This document shows positions 36,255-50,000 of a DNA stretch of 64,000 nt, one piece after another. A model generated the notes under the pieces. That model was given only the letters and a program-made list of their open reading frames with translations, ran no database searches and was not told where the DNA came from. The position numbers and the translations under genes are program-made. Location: NCBI GenBank assembly GCA_014706295.1, contig JACSVZ010000014.1, positions 71,790,424-71,854,423 on the forward strand, given 5' to 3'. The number at the start of each line of letters is the position of its first letter. Position 1 is the stretch's first letter. This stretch comes from Lycocorax pyrrhopterus obiensis (taxonomy: Eukaryota; Chordata; Aves; Passeriformes; Paradisaeidae).

Positions 36255-38223
36255 ACATGTACCCTGCCACAATTATGCAATTTACGTCTGGTTTCAAGCC
36301 AAGCATGTACAAATTGTGTCATTTTTAGTGTAAAACCAATCCATGAACACAGCAATCCTCTGATGTGGATACAGTTTTTGCTAACAAGACCAGCTGAGAA
36401 TAATGGGGCTCATACAATTAGCACAAGTAACAAGGTAATAGGTGATCAGTCTGCAGGGCAAAAAGCCGGACAAGATGCTACTTAGAAAAGCTCTCTTTTT
36501 TTTTATGGAAGGGTGTGGTGACAAGATATTAGAAAAGCTGACTCGTGTCAGACCATTTAAGATCCTTGCAGCAAGAAAAGAAATTGGCAAGATATATTTT
36601 GATGATAACAAGGTTTTTGACTCAGTTGTAAACATATATTAATGTTTGAAAAAATAGTCATATAATTATGTGAATTTATGTTTCTATGACTGTAGAAGTA
36701 TACAGTCATGGAAATGATGTAAAAGTGATTAGAAAACCATAATTAAAATAACCATAAATGCTTTATATTCCGCAGGAAAATATACATCTTGTGATTGTGT
36801 AAAAATCAGCAATATTTCATTAGTTAGAAGGAACCATATTCACTTTTAAATTAATATTTGGATCAATCTGAGATAGATTAAAATATCCCTGGAGAATGGA
36901 TTTGAGTTCAAAGTAGATTAAAAATAGGCAAAATTCAATAGATATCTTATTGAAAAAAAAAAATCTTATATTATAGTCAATGAGCACCCGAGTATGACCT
37001 AGCAAAGGCATAAAGTTGCCGAAAAGCAGTTGTCACATGGGGTGCAGTGTAGCCTACAAGATTAGTGAAGCAATTATTCCATTCAGCTTTGGCAAAGTCT
37101 CTTTGGTGTTCTGTGTCCTTTCAGATGCCAGACTTCAAGGGTTTAGCTGTATAAGCCTGGATATCTCTCCTGGAAGAGGACTTCATTACTCTCTGATCGG
37201 CTAAAATTCGAAGCCCTCCTCCACTCACAGAGGGTTTTTTTTTTCCTGTGTTTTTAAAGGCATGAAACTGAGTGGATTAATTTGTTATGTCCAGCATGTT
37301 CACAGACATTTATTGGTGGTTATGGTTTGGCAACACCAACCAGTTCAGTCAGGTGACATTGGACAATCCATTAGCAGGGAGAACTCCTGCTAATGATGAG
37401 TAACAGATGCTCTGTTTTGCCTCATGAACAACAGATTGTTTGTGAATATAAATAAAAACTAACTTGTTTGGGGATTGATGGCTGTGTGTTAACTCTGAAT
37501 TTAGGAGTTGGGCTTTCCTGTTGTTGGTTTTTGGCTTTGTTTTCTATCTCCTTTTCAATGTCCTGATGTGCATCTACACAAGTTTGAAGCCTAGATGAAT
37601 AATTGCACTAATTACTGCATGGCTGAATGCTTACTACAGACACTGTTATACCACTTGCAGAGCCTTGCAATGCCTTCCTTCAACTGGGCAACTCATTAAT
37701 TCACTCCAATTTCATTAAAGCTCCTATGACTTCACTTGAGATTTATCAAGATAGAGCAGCTTTGACTGCCCCTGAAGTTTCTTTCAGCTGTAATGTACGA
37801 GGACTTGAAATAGGTAAGATGTCTGAAGTCTTATGTGCAGTTGAATACAGTCAAATAAGCTCACCTGTAAGTGAATGGAGGAATAATGATTGCATGAGAA
37901 AGGAAGGAAAAAGAAACAGATAATGGGGCACTGATGGTGGAGAACCAATTGACCTTGTCTAACCTAAGTGCTTGACAAGTTTAGAGGGTTGGCTGTAAAG
38001 GAGAAGATATTCTCCACTTAACAGCAGTACAGCTTTTTGTAAATTGCTGATTTTTGTGATATTTAGAAGCATGTGACATATACTCAGAAAAACATGATCT
38101 TCATTTTCTCCTCTGTAGTGTTACTCACAATTGATTTAATGTAAAATTAGCCTCTAATAGAAGTGGGAAGCATGAGTTTCTCTTAGGAAGAGAATTCACA
38201 GGGAAAACCCATACTTAAAAGTA
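36255..38223. other. Non-coding stretch
   Basis: AT-rich unique sequence with no recognised element. Frames of up to 98 codons (37627-37923, plus) lack splice partners or motifs. Confidence 0.6.
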
Positions 38224-38420
38224 TTTTCCACTGTCCCAGGCTGCTCCAAGCCCCAATGTCCAGCCTGGCCTTGGACACTGCCAGGGATCCAGGGGCAGCC
38301 ACAGCTGCTCTGGGCACCCTGTGCCAGGGCCTGCCCACCCTCCCAGGGAACAATTCCTTCCCAATATCCCATCCATCCCTGCCCTCTGGCACTGGGAAGC
38401 CATTCTGTGTCCTGCATCAC
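38224..38420 (-). mobile_element. CR1 LINE fragment lacking its own 3' terminus
   Basis: The minus-strand copy is very similar to the young CR1 copies from antisense TTCCACTGTCCCAGGCTG up to CTCTGGCACTGGGAAGCC and GTGTCCTG. The last 70-80 bases of the element, which would carry the ACCTTCCAC-flanking block, the AAGGTCCCTTCC motif and the ATTCTRTG repeats, are missing at the low-coordinate edge. Since CR1 reverse transcription starts at the 3' end, a copy without it probably lost it after insertion. Confidence 0.9.
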
Positions 38421-40909
38421 TTGATATCTCCCTGTGGTGCTGTGGAGTTGTGGGTTATTTGGGAGCATCATACTTTGAAGCCCTATAAAGTTTTTTATTC
38501 TGGCTTTTGTGAAGCCACAAATCACCACAAATTCTGAAAACTTTTTTTTTTGGTGAGTTTCTAAATTTAAAGTCTTTGAATCATATGAATTTTCCCTCTT
38601 TTGCATTCACACCTATGTAGGATGAGTCACTGTTTTTACTTCTTCAGGGAAATCCATAATGAATCCAAAATCCTAAGTGGATGACAGCATTATATGCTCC
38701 CTCTGTGTAGGTGTAACTGATTGCCAGGTGCAAGTGAGCTGCTGCCTCTGACTCAGTTCCATACTCAATCAATTTCTGTGTTTATTTGGCAGCTTTTCTA
38801 GGACCATTTTTACTCAAATATTTTATAGCTTACTTTCTGTCAGCCTTACAAGTATTAGAGCTCGATAAACGGGAAGAATAATCAGTATGTGTTCAAAGAA
38901 AACTGAGTTAATTTAGGCACCATTTGCTGTACACAAAACAGTCAAGCATCGAAATTTATCAGTTAGAATGTGCAATAAATTCTTGGAAATGATTGGTTAC
39001 ATAAATCATTGAGTGAATCATGAATGTGTACAAAAATCAAACATGTTGCTGCCTGGGCCGAATACTTGCTTCTATGTAGCTTAGTCTGGTGTGCTGTAAA
39101 TGATTTTGAATATTCTGACTTAAGGTGCTGAGTGAATAATTCAGTAAAGTTTATTTTATCTTAAAAGCTTCCTAGATTAAAATTCCCAATTGGATGCATT
39201 GGCTATAAAATAATTGCCCCCTGAAATTCTCTTATCACATGCTTTGGGTTTGAAGGTCCAGTTTTTTCATTTGCCATTTTATTTCATTCATTTCATGCAG
39301 GAAAAAATGATCTGTGGTTCAGTCAATGTGCTGTGATGTTTCTGGACCTGAGACATGTAAGTTTGAATTTTCAAAGGCAGGAATAGTTTAGTGGCTGACT
39401 GCCTTTGTGATTTTCTTCCCCTTTTTTTCATCCCATAACCTGTGGTTACTTACTACATTCTGTCAGTCTGGGCAGGACGGCATTTATCTAAGTCCATTAT
39501 TTACTGCTTTTTTCAGCAGACCTGAAACTCAGAGGTCTCCTGCTGCTACTCAGGGTGTGAGGGAAGCGTTTCCCCACTCCCCTCAGCTCGGCTCTGCAAT
39601 TCCTCCATGTGATGGAAGGAGGAAATGTCTCTCTGTCTCAAACTCAACCATGCTCACAATCACGAAAAATAATGAGGATTTTCAGCACGCGCTGCTTTAA
39701 ACTGTGACTGTGGTTTATTTTTTTTATCACCATCGTAAAAAATGAAGTGAAATTGTTGGAGGAAGGTGAGAGTGTCAGTTTTGCTTCTTAATCACAGAGT
39801 CCTTGGCAGAGCAAGAGGGATCAGCACGCGCCTCACCATCAGTTTCCAGTTTGTCCATGTGCCAACGGGACGGCAAAAGAAATCCATGACCCGAGTGCAA
39901 AGGAAAAAATTGAAAATCAATGAATTGGGAGTTAAGGATTAAACTCCATTTGAATAAGAACGGGTGGCCAGGTGGAAACTGTTCCACTGTTTTTGGTAGG
40001 GAACTTGTCTCTTCATATTGATGCTGTCCCCATTACCTCGTTTCTTATACCGCATTGTCTCTCTATATTTCAGATCTATTCAGATGAAACCACTAAAAGC
40101 CTTCAATAGAGTTGTCTAACTAATCCACGATACAAATATAAAAAAAAAACAAGCAGGAAAATAGGAATTTTTCATTCTGAGAACCTTCTGTAGGAATGCA
40201 GAGTGTACAAAATTACAGTGCAACAAAAATATAGATATCTTACACATTGGAATAACTTTTGAACGAGCATATTGTAAAGCTAATGTTAGAAAAACAGCAA
40301 AATTTAACAAAGCATCACAGATAAAAAACCCCAAAACTGAAACAAAGCTTTCTATTGCTAACACTAGAACAACTAAAATATAAAAGATGTTCTAAATATG
40401 CATCCAGTCTGCTTCTAAAAATACCTAGGATGGTGACAGCTGAAAGTATTTCACATATAATTTATGCTTCTAAGCATGTTTCTAAGTCCCAACCAAGATT
40501 AATTCGTAGAAAGTAAATATTCATTTTGTAGACAGATGAGACCAAAGGAGGCAATTAATGGGTCTTCCTGCTATGTGGACTTTGTTCTGCTGCTATCCGT
40601 TCATGCTGACAGAAAGTTCCCTCATTAATCATAGAATTCTTTCCTCTTTAATATAGACACTGTCCAATGGGGGCTTGTGACAGCTTTACGAAAAATTCCT
40701 CTTTACATATTTAGATGAAAAATCTGATGTCTTTCTTTTCCCCCTCATAGTGGTTGTTTCTGGTAGGATGCAATGCCATGAATTACATTTGTCCTATATA
40801 ATCATCAATCCAATCATCTGCCTGTTCTGTGCTCCTCACTGTAATCCACAATTTTTGTGAGGCTCCCTGACACATCAGAGAGATCACATTTTGAAGCAAT
40901 CCAAAACCA

Positions 40910-40920
40910 CCCCCCCCCCC
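40910..40920 (+). repeat. Run of 11 C
   Basis: Short homopolymer of C, unusual in this AT-rich setting and prone to sequencing error. Confidence 0.9.
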
Positions 40921-41241
40921 ACTTCATCACTCTTAATTTGGGGACTACTTTTGGTTTTCCAGTTTTTTTGCGACTGCAGGGGTCTAACTGGCACTGAAAT
41001 GCACCATGGCTCTCGGAAAGTTCTGTCCTGTGAGAGGAGAGAAGTCCGTGTGAGCACTTGAAAGTTATCCTGAGTGATTGATAGCACCCTATCATAGTTA
41101 ATAACAGCTTTTTCTTCTAGGTGACACATTAGCTTAATTTTCACAAATAGCTCCTTTACTCTGTACTGTACTCCCAAGACATCACAGCTATATTTCATAT
41201 CACCACCCAAGTGGCCAGTAAAAGACAGAGGCTTTTATGAC

Positions 41242-41262
41242 TTTTTTTTTTTTTTTTTTTTT
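41242..41262 (+). repeat. Run of 21 T
   Basis: Homopolymer tract without a recognised retroposed neighbour. Confidence 0.92.
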
Positions 41263-44200
41263 CATAAAGCAAGCAAGTGTATTCCCACAGAGTTATTTAA
41301 CTTGGTTCTTTCTCTGGTACTTGTGAAATGTGATGTGCCAAATCTGTCTCTTCTGCAGCTTGAAAATTTGCATCCAAGCATTTGTTCTTCCTTCTTCGTC
41401 AATCCCCACAACGCTTAGGCACAGCAATTTTTCTGTCCTTGGTGATGTTTAACCATCAAAATAAAAATAAAATAGGTTTGTGTGATAAAAATACAACAGA
41501 TTTGTGCTTTTCTAGAAGCAGGCACACACCCTACTAAGTTAAAGTGACCACATTCCTCACAGAGCATTAATTCCACAGCAGTGCTCCAACATCAGCAGCC
41601 CCATTACCTCATGGGGTTACAAGCGATGCATTCAGGAGGAGCAATACCCTGTGTCTGGTTTTCCAAGACATTCTCATCCCAAGAAATGGACATTCCATGG
41701 AGATCACATGGCTGAAGTCGTGTTCCATCAGATCACAATTTTCATGTGCCTTTGGCTTTAAATCTCCTCTGCCTTGCAGACAAATTTTCAATTTATTTTC
41801 ATTTCTTTTCATCACATTTTAGGAAAAAAAGAAAAAAAGCAAAATACAAATCCACAAACAAACAAGCAGGCAAACTCCCTCTCACCCATACAAACAAGAT
41901 TATTCATTTTCAAAAATAAAGAAAGTGACAATTTAGATTCAGACCTTCTATGTTCCTTTATATGTTTGAACCTGTTATCACCTGAGTCCATCACACTTAA
42001 AATGAGGCAACTACACTATGCATAATCTACAGAGATGTTGAGGGTGTGGTTGCCCTGGCAACAGACAGAAAGTTCAGGAAAAAGTTCCTCTCCGCCTTTA
42101 CTTTTTTCCATTACTTCTAATGATCACCAAAATTATATGTTTTTAAGGTTTAAATAAATGACATATTGTAAATCAGGTATATTAAAGCAAAGTTTTTTAG
42201 GACTGTTGAATGTCTTGCCATCAATTCAAATAAAAGAGGGTTTGTGACAATAAGATATGTGACAAAATTGATGATTGAGTGTCAGGAATGCAAATGAAAT
42301 TGCAGTCTTGTGCCTTTCTTCACTTTGGGGAAAAGTGTCTTTGTCTGGCAATTACACAGAGAATGATTTATGGCATTATCTATACTAAAATGAATATATA
42401 TATATAAAATAATATTCCTAGACTAGAAGCTCAGCTTCTAAATGAAAGGCATCTTCTTGGTCTAATATGTATTACTCACCTGACGAAGTCAAGAACTTTC
42501 AAGGTCAACCTTTTAATCAATTTTATAGGATCAGGTTCACCTAATTTTTCTAATGCAGTCTGATATTGCATTTTAGGCATGGTAATTTAAAACTCACTAG
42601 TCTAATGAAAAGACTAAATGTTTATGCTGCTTCAGGAGAATCATTTCACAGTACATTAACAGTGTTTATATTGGAATCAACTGGAGCACTGCATCTGGCA
42701 GGTCATGGGTACGTGGAAACGGATGGGAGCAGAGTTCAGGACACTACAAATTCCTGGGTCCTTTGGCCTGTCCAGCTCTGAAATCAAATTTGGCCAATGA
42801 ATCCTGGTTGTGTCTCCTTGCTCTTAGGCAACAGGAGAAAATGTCCCACATGATAGGCAATATCTTTTCCAGAAAATTCTTGCTGTGATTTGTAGAGGAA
42901 TCATCCCGGGCTTCCACATTTTTGAAAGTTGCTCACTCTGCTTCATCCAGAAGTTTCATTTCACCTCAAATAACACGAAAATTTAAATCAAATATAAGGA
43001 AGAAAACAATTTTAAGGATTCAAGTGCTCTTGGAAACTGTCTCAGCAAAAAGAACTCACACGTCTCAGAAATATGCTCTCGTCTCAGGTTATTATCTTGA
43101 TTTAGGTGTATCTTTCTCAATTCACATCCAGGCTCTATCACAGGATGATAATTTGATTTTCTTAAGGTGAAATAGAGAATAACAGGGGCTGTGCTGCAGC
43201 TCAACAAGTATTTCAGCATTATTCTGTGAAAGAGGGGAGGCATTTAAAGAGGAAAGATTGCTGCAGCTTGCAGAACAACCTGTGTCCTGGGCATTTTCTT
43301 AAAATACACAAAAATCCTATTCAAAGACTTGTTCTAAACAGAAAGAAGAGATTAAACTCAGTGGAAAGAGTAAGCCACTACTACTTTTACCCCAAATGTT
43401 CAGAATTTACCCCTGGAAAGGTGATACTTCTTATCCACCCAAATCAGGTTGGACTGAAAAACAGAGGAAACATGTAATTTATTTTCTAAAATACAGGTAT
43501 ATCAGGCAGAAACAAGAGAGGAATGAACACATCCATACATTTTAACTGACTACAGAGATGCAATAATGTGAAATGACTCTGAAAATGCAATTGAATCATC
43601 TGATTCCAACTGAAAAAGATAAACAATTTGTGCAGAGCAGTAGTGAAATCCTGTGAATTTCTTTGGAAATAGTGGTAGGAAATGGCACCTGGAGTGATTA
43701 AGCATGGGAGACCCCTTCTTAAGCAAAACCAAGAAGAAATGTCTTTAAATGCATTGTTGGTGCAGGAATTACAGGCACGTCTGCGAGGATGAGGTCCTGG
43801 AGAAGCTTCTGAGAGTGACTGGTTTGGAAGTGCTGGGGGCAGAAAAAACAGTAACTTCTTGCAGATTTTCTAGGAAACTATTAGCAGTTTATCAAAAAGA
43901 TCTCATTGTGGCTATTATAATTATAAACTATAATTGCTACAAAGTATTTGTGGTTAAATTTGCCCGGTGTCCAGCAGCCAACTAGAAGAGGATTGAAAAC
44001 ATTTATTTTAAGAGTATCCTGTTACCTGATGCTGGATAATTCCACTTCAGGCCGTGTTATGTTCTGCTGAATTCAGTGACTAATTCCTGCTGATTTGTTT
44101 TCCTTTGTTATGTGCTTCGATTTCAATTTTCATCTGCATTTTTATGATTTAAGTACTTGCAGAGGGAGTTGAATATATCCAGAAGGCCCACACTGGGAAA

Positions 44201-45990
44201 ACTAAAGATTTTAAAGACCATAAGAATGTTCACCGTTGCCGTCACCTCTGTGGAAACTTTTGTCACTTAACTCTTTCTCACATGACGGATTCACTGCTAA
44301 TTACTTTATTCCTCTGTGATGCTAAGTGTCCCCACTGGGGGTATTAAGTTCACAAATTTTTTACTGATATTAACTCAAGTGGAAGGTACTGAACCTCTTA
44401 GAGGACTGAAACTGTGATGGTAAGTCCTGCTGTTGAATGCAAACCAAATAACCCTAAAAAAAAATTTGGTCTAAAAGGCAATGATAATAATTTGTAATTT
44501 TTTGTTTGTTTTGGTTTTAATCTTTGAGTTAATCTTTTGTGTTTTCTCATTGTGTTTCCATTTGATGTGGTCCTGAGGAGAAAACAGAGAACAGGTGGGA
44601 AACTATGCCATGAAGCATGTAATAAAATTAGACTACTTTATCAAATTAAGAGAAATTAAATATCAGTGAAACTCTTTATGAAAAGAGATCAAATTAAAAC
44701 AACTGCATAAGCTGCTGCATGGATATTAAAGCTGCAAATAAAATAAGTTGCTGCAATAGACCTTTAAGAAATACTTCCAAGAAAGCGTGTGGTGCCAGAT
44801 AGAGATGGGCCCTGGGAATGTCAGAGGTGAAATAAGAAAGCAAATTAAAGTTTTTATTGTAAATGAGAAGCAACATTCAGATGTTAATAAGCAGGAACGG
44901 GCAATGCAGAGGTAAAAATAAAAGCAGTATCGATGCTGGAAGTTGAAAGAGTAATGTGATCAGAATGTTGTTAAGAACAGGGCAGAGATAATGTGATGAG
45001 AATTTACAAAGCCAAAAATAAATTAAATGTGTGATCTTTGGACAAAGCAAATATGCTGCCACATGAACCCTGAGGAGCACTCTTGGAGTAGCTTTCTTAC
45101 ATTTTGGCAAAGGCAGAAAACAAAATCAAATCCATCACATTCTTTTGATTCCACAGTTTAAAGGGAGGAGAGATGTGCAATGTTTAGATGATTTGTTACC
45201 TATCACACAGCAATTCCTTGAGATATTGTTGAGCAAGAAATGATTGACAGTCCTTCAATGTTTATTACTTTAAAAAAAACCCAAAACAACCCCTATCCTA
45301 ATATATTGGTGTCAAAATAAAGCTTGTGAACAAAATATCAAGGAAAGTGAGGAAAGGAAGAAAATAAAACAAGACCCATGAATACCACTAAAAGAGTTTG
45401 CACTTTCCCCTAAGCACCTCTAAACATAAATCTGAAGTCTTTTTCTGAGTTCCCACTTCCCAGTCTTCCCCCGTTGGACCTTACCCCAAATTCCTTTAAG
45501 ACAATCCATGTCACTGGTGCTTTGAGTGCATTCCACTTGCATGGTGGAGAAAAAAAGAAACAAAACTCATGGTCTGAACAGGAAACATAAGCAGTGGAAG
45601 AAAGAGAAACTAAATCATGAATATGAATATATAAATTATACATGTGACCGATATTCACACTGAGAATCTCTAAAACCATTCCGCCACAATTACATTTATA
45701 TTAAAGCCCTTTCACACTGCCACAGAATCCTCAGTGTAAACCCCTTTGTGCCCATGATTTCTGAGAGAGCGCCATTGGGGGTCCATGATGCTGCAAATTA
45801 GAGTGGCACTTGTTAGAACAGCAAGGTTTGGCTTTATGAAACAAGGAGGTGGCATTAGCAAGTGGGCTGAAGCAATGGATCTCGCTCGGAACCTGAAGCG
45901 CCGCAGCACTCTGCCAACACAAGCTCTGCTGCTGAGAACCAGCCCCTCTCTGGCTCAGGCTGCTCTCCATATTTTTGTGTTCCTTTACAG

Positions 45991-46325
45991 CTGAAGAGGG
46001 AAATGACAAGATCAGGATAGTTCTTACAAAATCCTGCACCTCCGGGTCAGCCTCCCCTCTGATAACAAATTCCAGTTTTCCGCTCGTAACTCCGGATCCA
46101 GAATTTAGCCTTTATGTTATTACAATACTAAGAGTGATGCAACCCTTGCAAATACGATTTCAGGGCATTGGCAGAGGTCTTAAAGATAATATGAACATGA
46201 TGACTGTGAGGATGTGGGCTATGAAGCATGGCTTGTGGCACAGGAAATTGGATGGTGACACCAAAGCAGACGGCAGTGCTCATTCAGCCAGATATTGTGA
46301 GAGTAAAATGCCATCAGATCTGTAA
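45991..46325 (+). other. Candidate 3'-terminal coding exon, product unknown
   Basis: A strong acceptor (TTTTTGTGTTCCTTTACAG) ends at 45990. Behind it one frame is open for 111 codons to TAA at 46323-46325. The peptide starts EEGNDKIRIVLTKSCTSGSA and ends ARYCESKMPSDL. It is basic in the second half and has no motif I know. AT-rich sequence with AATAAA follows at about 46.43 kb, which would suit a short 3' untranslated region. Upstream, 45785-45990 is also open in another frame with higher GC. No homologue is recognised, so a pseudoexon is possible. Confidence 0.2.
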
Positions 46326-46377
46326 ATAGAGTTCATTTTTCAACCTCAAACCCACATTACTATACATGCAAGGATAT

Positions 46378-46470
46378 ATATCTCTCTCCCTATATATAAA
46401 TATATATATTTATTTATATAATATTTAAAAATAAAATTTATTTAAATAAATAAATAAATATAGATACAAT
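46378..46470 (+). repeat. AT-rich low-complexity tract
   Basis: Alternating TATA- and TTTA/AAAT-type sequence with several AATAAA-like words at its end. Simple low-complexity DNA. Confidence 0.75.
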
Positions 46471-46582
46471 ATGAATAATTAATAATACCTAATGAGGGAA
46501 AACCTGTACATATTGTCATGTGTATACTACATAAGTGTGCACACACATATACATATGCACAGATAAATTTATTATTTTTGAC

Positions 46583-46690
46583 AGGGCTTGGAGCAACCTG
46601 GTCTAGTGGAAGGTGTCCCTGATCACGGCAGGATGTGGAAAAAGTTGAGCTTTAAGATCCCTTCCAATTCAAACAATTCTATGGTTCCCT
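46583..46690 (+). mobile_element. Short CR1 LINE 3' end
   Basis: About 108 bases: GGGCTTGGAGCAACCTGGTC, GAAGGTGTCCCTGATCACGG, CTTTAAGATCCCTTCCAATTC and the terminal CAATTCTATGGTTCC. Strongly 5'-truncated but with its 3' end preserved. Confidence 0.9.
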
Positions 46691-47030
46691 GACATGAGTA
46701 TGTACAGGTTGACATCACAAACCTGGGTTTCTTGGACAAAACCATTTCAAGTTACTGTAATTTTCAAGAATCTGAAACAGTTGAATTATGGGAAAAATAG
46801 TGACAACTGAAAATACATAAGAATTGAGATTTATAACCTAAACCTACATTATAATACCCCATTATTCTTCAGCTTTCAATTACCACAAGAATAAAATTAG
46901 ATGCTCCAAGTGTTTTCTTTTGTTATGCCAATTTATAAGTTATTATTTAAACACAGTGTGCCAAGTTATCTGATTATAATTCCTCATCTTGCATTTTAGT
47001 CTGTTTTCCCATTCAAGTTCACTGTAAAGT

Positions 47031-47056
47031 AAAAAATAAAAAAAAAAAAAAAAGAA
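47031..47056 (+). repeat. A-rich tract
   Basis: Nearly pure A over about 26 bases with single T and G interruptions. Low-complexity sequence. Confidence 0.85.
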
Positions 47057-50000
47057 AGACTGAGATAGCTTATTGAGAAAGACTTTATGTAGGGATTATT
47101 CATCAAGTCCTGTTTGCATAGTTGTGAGCAGGATTTTAGTGTTTAAATACAGGTACGAAGAACGATTTTAGGTAGTGTAGTGCAACCCTGAGGTTGCAGG
47201 AATTATCTGCTACCCCTGCACTAAGGTTTTGCATCTGGGACATCTACAGTGACACCAAACACCCATGCTGGGCAGCCGAATTTCTCCCAGGGTGTCTGCT
47301 TAGTAAAGCCTGTCCAAACAAATCTAGGGTTTAGATTTTAGGCTCCAGTAACAGCTGGCTGTAAAGGTGCCTGTTGCCTTAGACCAATTATATTGCTTCT
47401 TCGTGTAAATCCTGAATCCTGAACCATGTCATCATTTTCCCCATCAGAAGTTGCCTTAGGAAATGAACTTTTTAAATTTGGTTGGTGTCATTGGTAGCAC
47501 TAATATATTTTTTTTTTTGTTGTTGTCCCAGAATCGGACAGTGAAACAATTTTCAGTGTTTCTGGGGCTGCATTGGATCTGACCCAGGTGGCCAGGCTGG
47601 GATTGTCCTCCCTGCAGTCTGTGTGTGTGGCAAAACACACTGTAGGTGCAGTGGGCAAAGTCAGCGTACACAAAGAGGGGATGTTCCTGACACAAAATGG
47701 GTAAGATTTCTGCAGCACCAACCTCTGCTGCTGCTGACCAAGCGAGCAAGACCTGAAAAACTGTCCATGTAATTTTACGAAGGGGAGTAGAAAAGCTCAA
47801 GCTGCTTCCCCTGGTCTTCTTGAGCAATACCCCCTTGCTCCACTGGACCACTGTTGGAATAAAGCTCTCCCCACATGACTTGATTCCCCCCATCACTGGC
47901 AAACAGTCCCATGCCAGTCTTTGAAATGTCCATAACTACGTTTGGCCTGTTACTCTACATTATTCATGCACATTTTCCGCATTTGCTCGTCTCGTCCTCA
48001 AACTGTAGTGCCAAGGAGCTTAATTCCAGGACTTGACTATTTCTCTATAAATCTGCTCTAAAATGGATGACTTAACATCTCTGATTGCTTGTTGCAATGC
48101 AGCTTATGAAGCATAATATCGTTTGGAGTCTCACAGCCCTGACACAATGTGTGCATAATGTATTGTAAATCACCTGTGCAAAGCCCTTGAGATAGAAAAA
48201 TTGCAAGCAGGCATGGGGAGCAGTGCGCTTTCCTAACTCCCTCAAGTCTCTCCAGAGGGATATTTCATTGTGTCAGTCCAGGCAACGTGAAGGCTAAGAG
48301 CTGAACCATGCAGTTGCTACCTTCAATTATTCACAAATCCACCGCAGAACCCGTGGAAGCGGCTGGCAGCCTTGCGGGAGCACCGCTGTGGTGGCTCTGC
48401 TCTCCAGGCTCAGGTTTTCGTACCTGGTGGGTCCATTCAGGTTCCATAAAACAGATGAACTATTTAGTGTTCTCTCTCCACATCCTGTTGTTGCAGCTGT
48501 GCTGCCTCCCTCCACTCTCTTTGAGAAGGTTGCCTTTTGGCAACGTTTCTTTCAGTTTTGCTAACTTCTCCACAGGCAAACAGCAAGAAATAAAAGTGGA
48601 CACAGGACTTCAAAACATCTACTTATTGATGTTTTAGAATCTAGTGGATTGTGACAAAAAATTAGCCTATGGTTAATAAGACCACAACATCACCTTATGA
48701 ACAAGAAGACCACACAAATTCAGAAAGTTGACACATTGTTTTATGTTATTCTAATTGCTGTAAAATACGACAGTTTAAAATGTGTCCTGAGCAGAGATCA
48801 CCCTTGGCCTTTGTAGATATGCATGTAGGCTCTAACTGGCAAAGTATCTTTGTAATCTACCATGAGAAGTACCACGTAAATATCTCCTAGAACTTGTTTT
48901 TCAAGTAACAAATAGGAGAAATGAAAACAACAGAATTAAATGTAATATTTATTGTGGACAACCATGGCTGAAATTCTTGATTAAACTTACAAGTTGGGGG
49001 TTTTTTCCTATCCAATTGCTAACCTTCATTTTGGTGAAGAATGAAGCTTTTTTCTCATGTTCATTCCTTTTTCTTAATGACTGAGGCTCTTGCACGTGTT
49101 TTACAAGCTACACACTCCTTCCTCAGAGCATTTCTTTGCCTGATTGCTGAGAGAAGGCATTTGTCTGTACCAAGGCTATGGCATTTATGGAAACGATGGC
49201 AAATAAATCCAAACCTTCTTCAGTGTTTGGTGTAGCTGGCCAGGTGAGACTCTTGGCAACAGAAAAACCCACAGACCTTTCCTTTCAGAAAATGTGATAA
49301 AAACAAATATCAAATACCAGTGACTAAAGATCTTTTCCAGACATGTTATTCCTTATCCTTAACTTGGCGCTTCCCACTTAAAAAAAGCTTCGGACTCCTG
49401 TTCGGGCTTGCTTTGCTTGTTTTCCTTATTTATTCAATTATTTACTTTAATCTGTGATATGTTGACTTGTATATTTTCTACAACGTTGGCAATCTCGTGT
49501 TCTTACCCAGTGTCTTGTTCTAGAAAGTCTATTGCATGAGTAGACCCTTCACAGCTGATCTTTCAGGCATCTCTGATCTTAATGTCTTTGGCAATCTTTT
49601 CTTAAAGCTATGTGCTTTTTCTTTCAGATGAACAAGGATGTTGGTCCTGACACTGTTTTGCAGTCACCCAGTCGGATGCATCTTCAATACAAGTGTTTTT
49701 TTCATTTTTTTGTTATGTGTTGCCGTGTGCATTCATGGTCAAAGAAATAATTCTCTACTTACATTTCCTTTATTTTCGTGATCCTTCAGGACTGTTTATT
49801 GCCATAGCTATGCACTAAGCTTTTCTTTATTTTTTTTTATTAAGCATAAAGGATTTATAAGCACATTCACAGACTTATTTTTCACCTGCCTGAACAGCTT
49901 GCCCTTATAGCCAACAGTAAATGTCAGAATATATGGAAAATTCTAAGGCAGGTGACACCTTAAAGCAGTGGAGGTCTGTTTAGGCCAGGTAGTTTAGCAT

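Larger units (their letters stand above)
38421..45990. other. Long repeat-poor non-coding stretch
   Basis: About 7.6 kb without recognisable transposons. It contains runs of 11 C (40910-40920) and 21 T (41242-41262) and a short (TA)n at about 42393-42404. A minus-strand interval at 42480-42559 ends in a consensus donor (CAG|GTGAGT) but is open for only 26 codons behind a poor acceptor. No gene called. Confidence 0.6.

Noticed and set aside
42480..42559. Minus-strand interval ending in a consensus donor with a helical-looking 26-residue peptide
   Set aside because: The acceptor is poor and 26 open codons are not significant. Short frames look protein-like too easily.
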